Source of the DNA: a virus
Virus record (IMG/VR): IMGVR_UViG_3300023301_000010
Span: 1-57,650 of that record
Reading direction: 5' to 3' (one strand)
Length of the DNA stretch: 57,650 nt
Numbering within the stretch: the stretch's first letter is position 1; every line of letters begins with the position of its first letter. A program made the translations under genes and the position numbers. Under the pieces are notes generated by a model that was not told where the DNA came from, did not search any database, and saw only the letters and a list, made by a program, of their open reading frames with translations. This document shows, piece after piece, positions 55,784 to 57,650 of the stretch.

Positions 55784-56421
55784 CAGTTGGCCTTCACGCG
55801 AATAAGCCCGTCACGGTAAGCATCCACGTTTTCACGTCCTTCGCCGAAGTTCTTCAGGCGCTGAACGGCTTCCGTGAACCGCTGACTGTATAGGTTCAGT
55901 ATGTCGGCATCGCCCTTCATGTAGGTGTAGGCTTCAAACAACGAGCCGTACAGCATGGCTTGTTCAGCATTGTCGCCGAGCCACGTCGTTCCTACGTCTA
56001 CAATGGAAGGAGGCTTGTAGTAGTAGTGCATTTCCACCGGATAGGCACTTGCCGGAGTAGGCGACAAAAGAAGGTTGTTCGTGTCGAACATCGCGTAATA
56101 CTTCGGGACGCCCGTAACACCGTCCGGGTTATATTCCTGAAGATACTCCACATCTTTGTTCAGCAGGAACGTTTGCGACCCGCTTGCCGTGACAGCAAAA
56201 GAAAACGGGGACAAGAAATCTGACGGAAGACCCAGATACTTGTTTCCAGGGATCGCATTTGTAGTCGCGTTCCTACGGAAGTAGTCCAGATCTACAAGGT
56301 ACAGGAGCCGCTCTTCGCAGTTGCGAACAAACGTAGGGATGTTGCTGTTGAACGACTGTTCGTCGTACTCACAAAAATCCTTGATCGCTTGGGTCAGCGT
56401 GGCATACGTCCAAGCCATCAT
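55783..56421 (-). CDS. Head-tail adaptor protein
   Basis: A 212-residue protein: TYATLTQAIKDFCEYDEQSF, FVRNCEERLLYLVDLDYFRR, GLPSDFLSPFSFAV, YLQEYNPDGVTGVPKYYAMF and MHYYYKPPSIV. I recognise it as the phage adaptor family that sits between portal and tail. It starts at ATG 56421 (or the next ATG, 56418), overlapping the upstream stop. Genes on both sides are head-tail components. Confidence 0.78.
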   Translation of the reverse strand: MMAWTYATLTQAIKDFCEYDEQSFNSNIPTFVRNCEERLLYLVDLDYFRRNATTNAIPGNKYLGLPSDFLSPFSFAVTASGSQTFLLNKDVEYLQEYNPDGVTGVPKYYAMFDTNNLLLSPTPASAYPVEMHYYYKPPSIVDVGTTWLGDNAEQAMLYGSLFEAYTYMKGDADILNLYSQRFTEAVQRLKNFGEGRENVDAYRDGLIRVKAN

Positions 56422-56729
56422 TCTTCTCCCGTTACGACAGTCACAATACCGACACTTGTGATGCCCTGCAAAGACTTATTCTGAATGAACGGAAAAATCT
56501 CCTGACCGACAGGGACATCCATCGGCTCATTACGATCGGGGCGCGGTTCCCACAAAGACTGAGGTTCAGTCGGGGGGAAAATCGGGTCAAGCTGAGGATG
56601 CTTGGATTCCCAACATTCCAAGCACGTTTTGAACCCCGTCCACTCTTTACGCAAAGTCGTGTACGAGTACATAAACCCGCAGCGGTCGCAGATTGCTTCA
56701 GAGTAGGAGCCGCTTGCGTGACGAGCCAT
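56418..56729 (-). CDS. Zinc-ribbon virion/tail-assembly protein
   Basis: A 103-residue protein with C-x2-C (AICDRCGFMYSY) and C-x2-C (KTCLECWESKHPQLDP), a zinc ribbon. Related phage proteins carry the same Y-x-E/S-x-x-x-D/C-R-S/C-G-F-x-Y...KHPQLxP pattern, often without the cysteines. A neighbouring connector and adaptor place it in tail assembly. It ends VGIVTVVTG. Confidence 0.7.
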   Translation of the reverse strand: MARHASGSYSEAICDRCGFMYSYTTLRKEWTGFKTCLECWESKHPQLDPIFPPTEPQSLWEPRPDRNEPMDVPVGQEIFPFIQNKSLQGITSVGIVTVVTGEE

Positions 56730-57418
56730 TACACCACCCTGTAGAAGTCTCGGGAAGGTGTGAGCTGAAGGGCCGCACGATCACGGTCTTCAGACATAGC
56801 CCGGTCAAACTCTTCCTCGTAAACAGCCTTCAGAAGCTGAACACGTTCGGGGGAGCGCTTCATGGCGAGGTAATACGCCAGTCCTGCGGCAAGGCACGGG
56901 TAGAACCGGAACGGAATTTCGAGAGTATTCACACCCGCGCGAGCGTCGTCCATACGAACAAGCTTGTCCAAAACAATCGTGTACGGCTTGTCCGGCTTTG
57001 GCCAGACGTACAGAACCGGATTGATCTGACGGTTGAGGAAGTACTGAGAAGGACGAGCCTGAACGAGCTTGTTCGGAATATTGAGGTAGTAGTCTCGACT
57101 GATGCGGTCGACACTGTAGTCCGTCTGGTTGGTGGTATCTAGCCCCTGTTCCATACGGCAAACGACCGACAAAATGTCGATAGTAGTGGAAGACATCGGG
57201 TAGCTGACGCCCAGATCTGGAGTAACCAGAATAGACTCTTGAGCGATTGTCCACTGGTTCAACCCACGGTTGGACCATTCGGCAAGAAGCAGATTCAAGC
57301 TTCGACGCGCCGTGCGCTGATCGTAGCCCGTACGGACTTCGATACCACACCGCTCAAACGCCTCTTCGATATACTCGGCGACATCGAGCTCAAACGTCTT
57401 CGTACCAGAAACAGTCAT
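56729..57418 (-). CDS. Head-tail connector / tail-tube protein
   Basis: A 229-residue protein: FELDVAEYIEEAFERCGIEV, RTGYDQRTARRSLNLLLAEW, RGLNQWTIAQESILVTPDLG and PSQYFLNRQINPVLYVWPKP. The pattern is a near-universal connector protein in uncultured podoviruses, similar in role to T7 gp11 or P22 gp4. The end (SEDRDRAALQLTPSRDFYRV) is helical. It is the first gene of the tail module. Confidence 0.75.
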   Translation of the reverse strand: MTVSGTKTFELDVAEYIEEAFERCGIEVRTGYDQRTARRSLNLLLAEWSNRGLNQWTIAQESILVTPDLGVSYPMSSTTIDILSVVCRMEQGLDTTNQTDYSVDRISRDYYLNIPNKLVQARPSQYFLNRQINPVLYVWPKPDKPYTIVLDKLVRMDDARAGVNTLEIPFRFYPCLAAGLAYYLAMKRSPERVQLLKAVYEEEFDRAMSEDRDRAALQLTPSRDFYRVV

Positions 57419-57615
57419 CCGTTCCGCCTGTCTTCCAGTCGAGCCCTGCGCTTGCTGACGCGCTTGGCTCCTGCTGCCCGCATGTTGTCTACAAGATTAG
57501 GGTAAGGCCGACCCGCTTTTTCTGCAGCCTTTTTAGCTGAAGACTTTTGAGAAGAAGTCAGCTTTTTAGATGTGCCGAGATCCTTCGGGCGTTTCTTGTC
57601 CCAAACCTGTTTCAT
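57415..57615 (-). CDS. Small basic protein
   Basis: A 66-residue, strongly basic protein (MKQVWDKKRPKDLGTSKKLT, SSQKSSAKKAAEKAGR, KRVSKRRARLEDRRNG). Start ATG 57615 overlaps the small KGG protein's end at the junction, and the stop overlaps the connector ATG. The high charge suggests DNA binding or virion interior. The left window end carries its 5' part. Confidence 0.75.
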   Translation of the reverse strand: MKQVWDKKRPKDLGTSKKLTSSQKSSAKKAAEKAGRPYPNLVDNMRAAGAKRVSKRRARLEDRRNG

Positions 57616-57650
57616 ATCAGCACCCCGAACGACGAACAGCACCACCCGCC
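57531..57650. repeat. Terminal direct repeat, right copy
   Basis: Matches 1-120, single mismatch at 57538. Together with the left copy it shows circular closure of the contig. Confidence 0.95.

Overview
This window reads as the essentially complete genome of a tailed double-stranded DNA phage, most likely short-tailed (podovirus-like), taken from an uncultured source. The last 120 bases repeat the first 120 with one silent mismatch, so the contig closes on itself and the real genome is about 57.5 kb. Nearly every gene lies on the minus strand in tightly overlapping chains (TGATG, ATGA and GTGA stop/start overlaps). I recognise no integrase, repressor, phage RNA polymerase, tail sheath, tape measure or tRNA. 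A GcrA-family regulator suggests an alphaproteobacterial host, because GcrA/CcrM cell-cycle control is a feature of that class.

Transcription appears to start in an AT-rich divergent region at 37.9-38.1 kb. Rightward, a single SNF2-type helicase (38118-39557) is the only plus-strand gene. Leftward comes the early half: a small conserved protein, an SSB-like pair, an archaeo-eukaryotic-type primase, an SF1 helicase, a DUF932-like protein, an FkbM-type methyltransferase, then an aGPT-Pplase/HMUDK-helical-like protein, a TET-associated-type glycosyltransferase, a ThyA-family synthase, family A DNA polymerase and an HD-domain nucleotidase. The methyltransferase-to-nucleotidase block (24.7-31.6 kb) looks like a DNA hypermodification system built on 5-hydroxymethyl-pyrimidine. 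From 25 to 15.3 kb follow about 25 small genes, including a winged-helix regulator, a KGG-repeat protein, a GcrA homologue, and several genes that seem broken by short duplications, a single-base slip or a nonsense codon.

An AT-rich stretch at 14.7-15.3 kb, bounded by a 31-bp inverted repeat, separates the early half from the packaging and structural half: small terminase, a PD-(D/E)XK nuclease, an orphan gene between two repeat-rich gaps, large terminase, portal, a HlyC-like lysine acyltransferase, a glycine-rich protein, GroES-like co-chaperonin, scaffold, structural proteins and major capsid. The gap upstream of the large terminase holds an array of roughly 26-bp units, each carrying a GANTC (CcrM-type) site.

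Across the contig junction the minus strand continues with head-tail and tail genes (57.6-48.4 kb), including a variable receptor-binding cassette with two C1q-like proteins, then four large internal/ejection proteins (48.3-40.3 kb) and a holin/muramidase lysis pair (40.3-39.5 kb). The lysis pair ends tail-to-tail with the plus-strand helicase.
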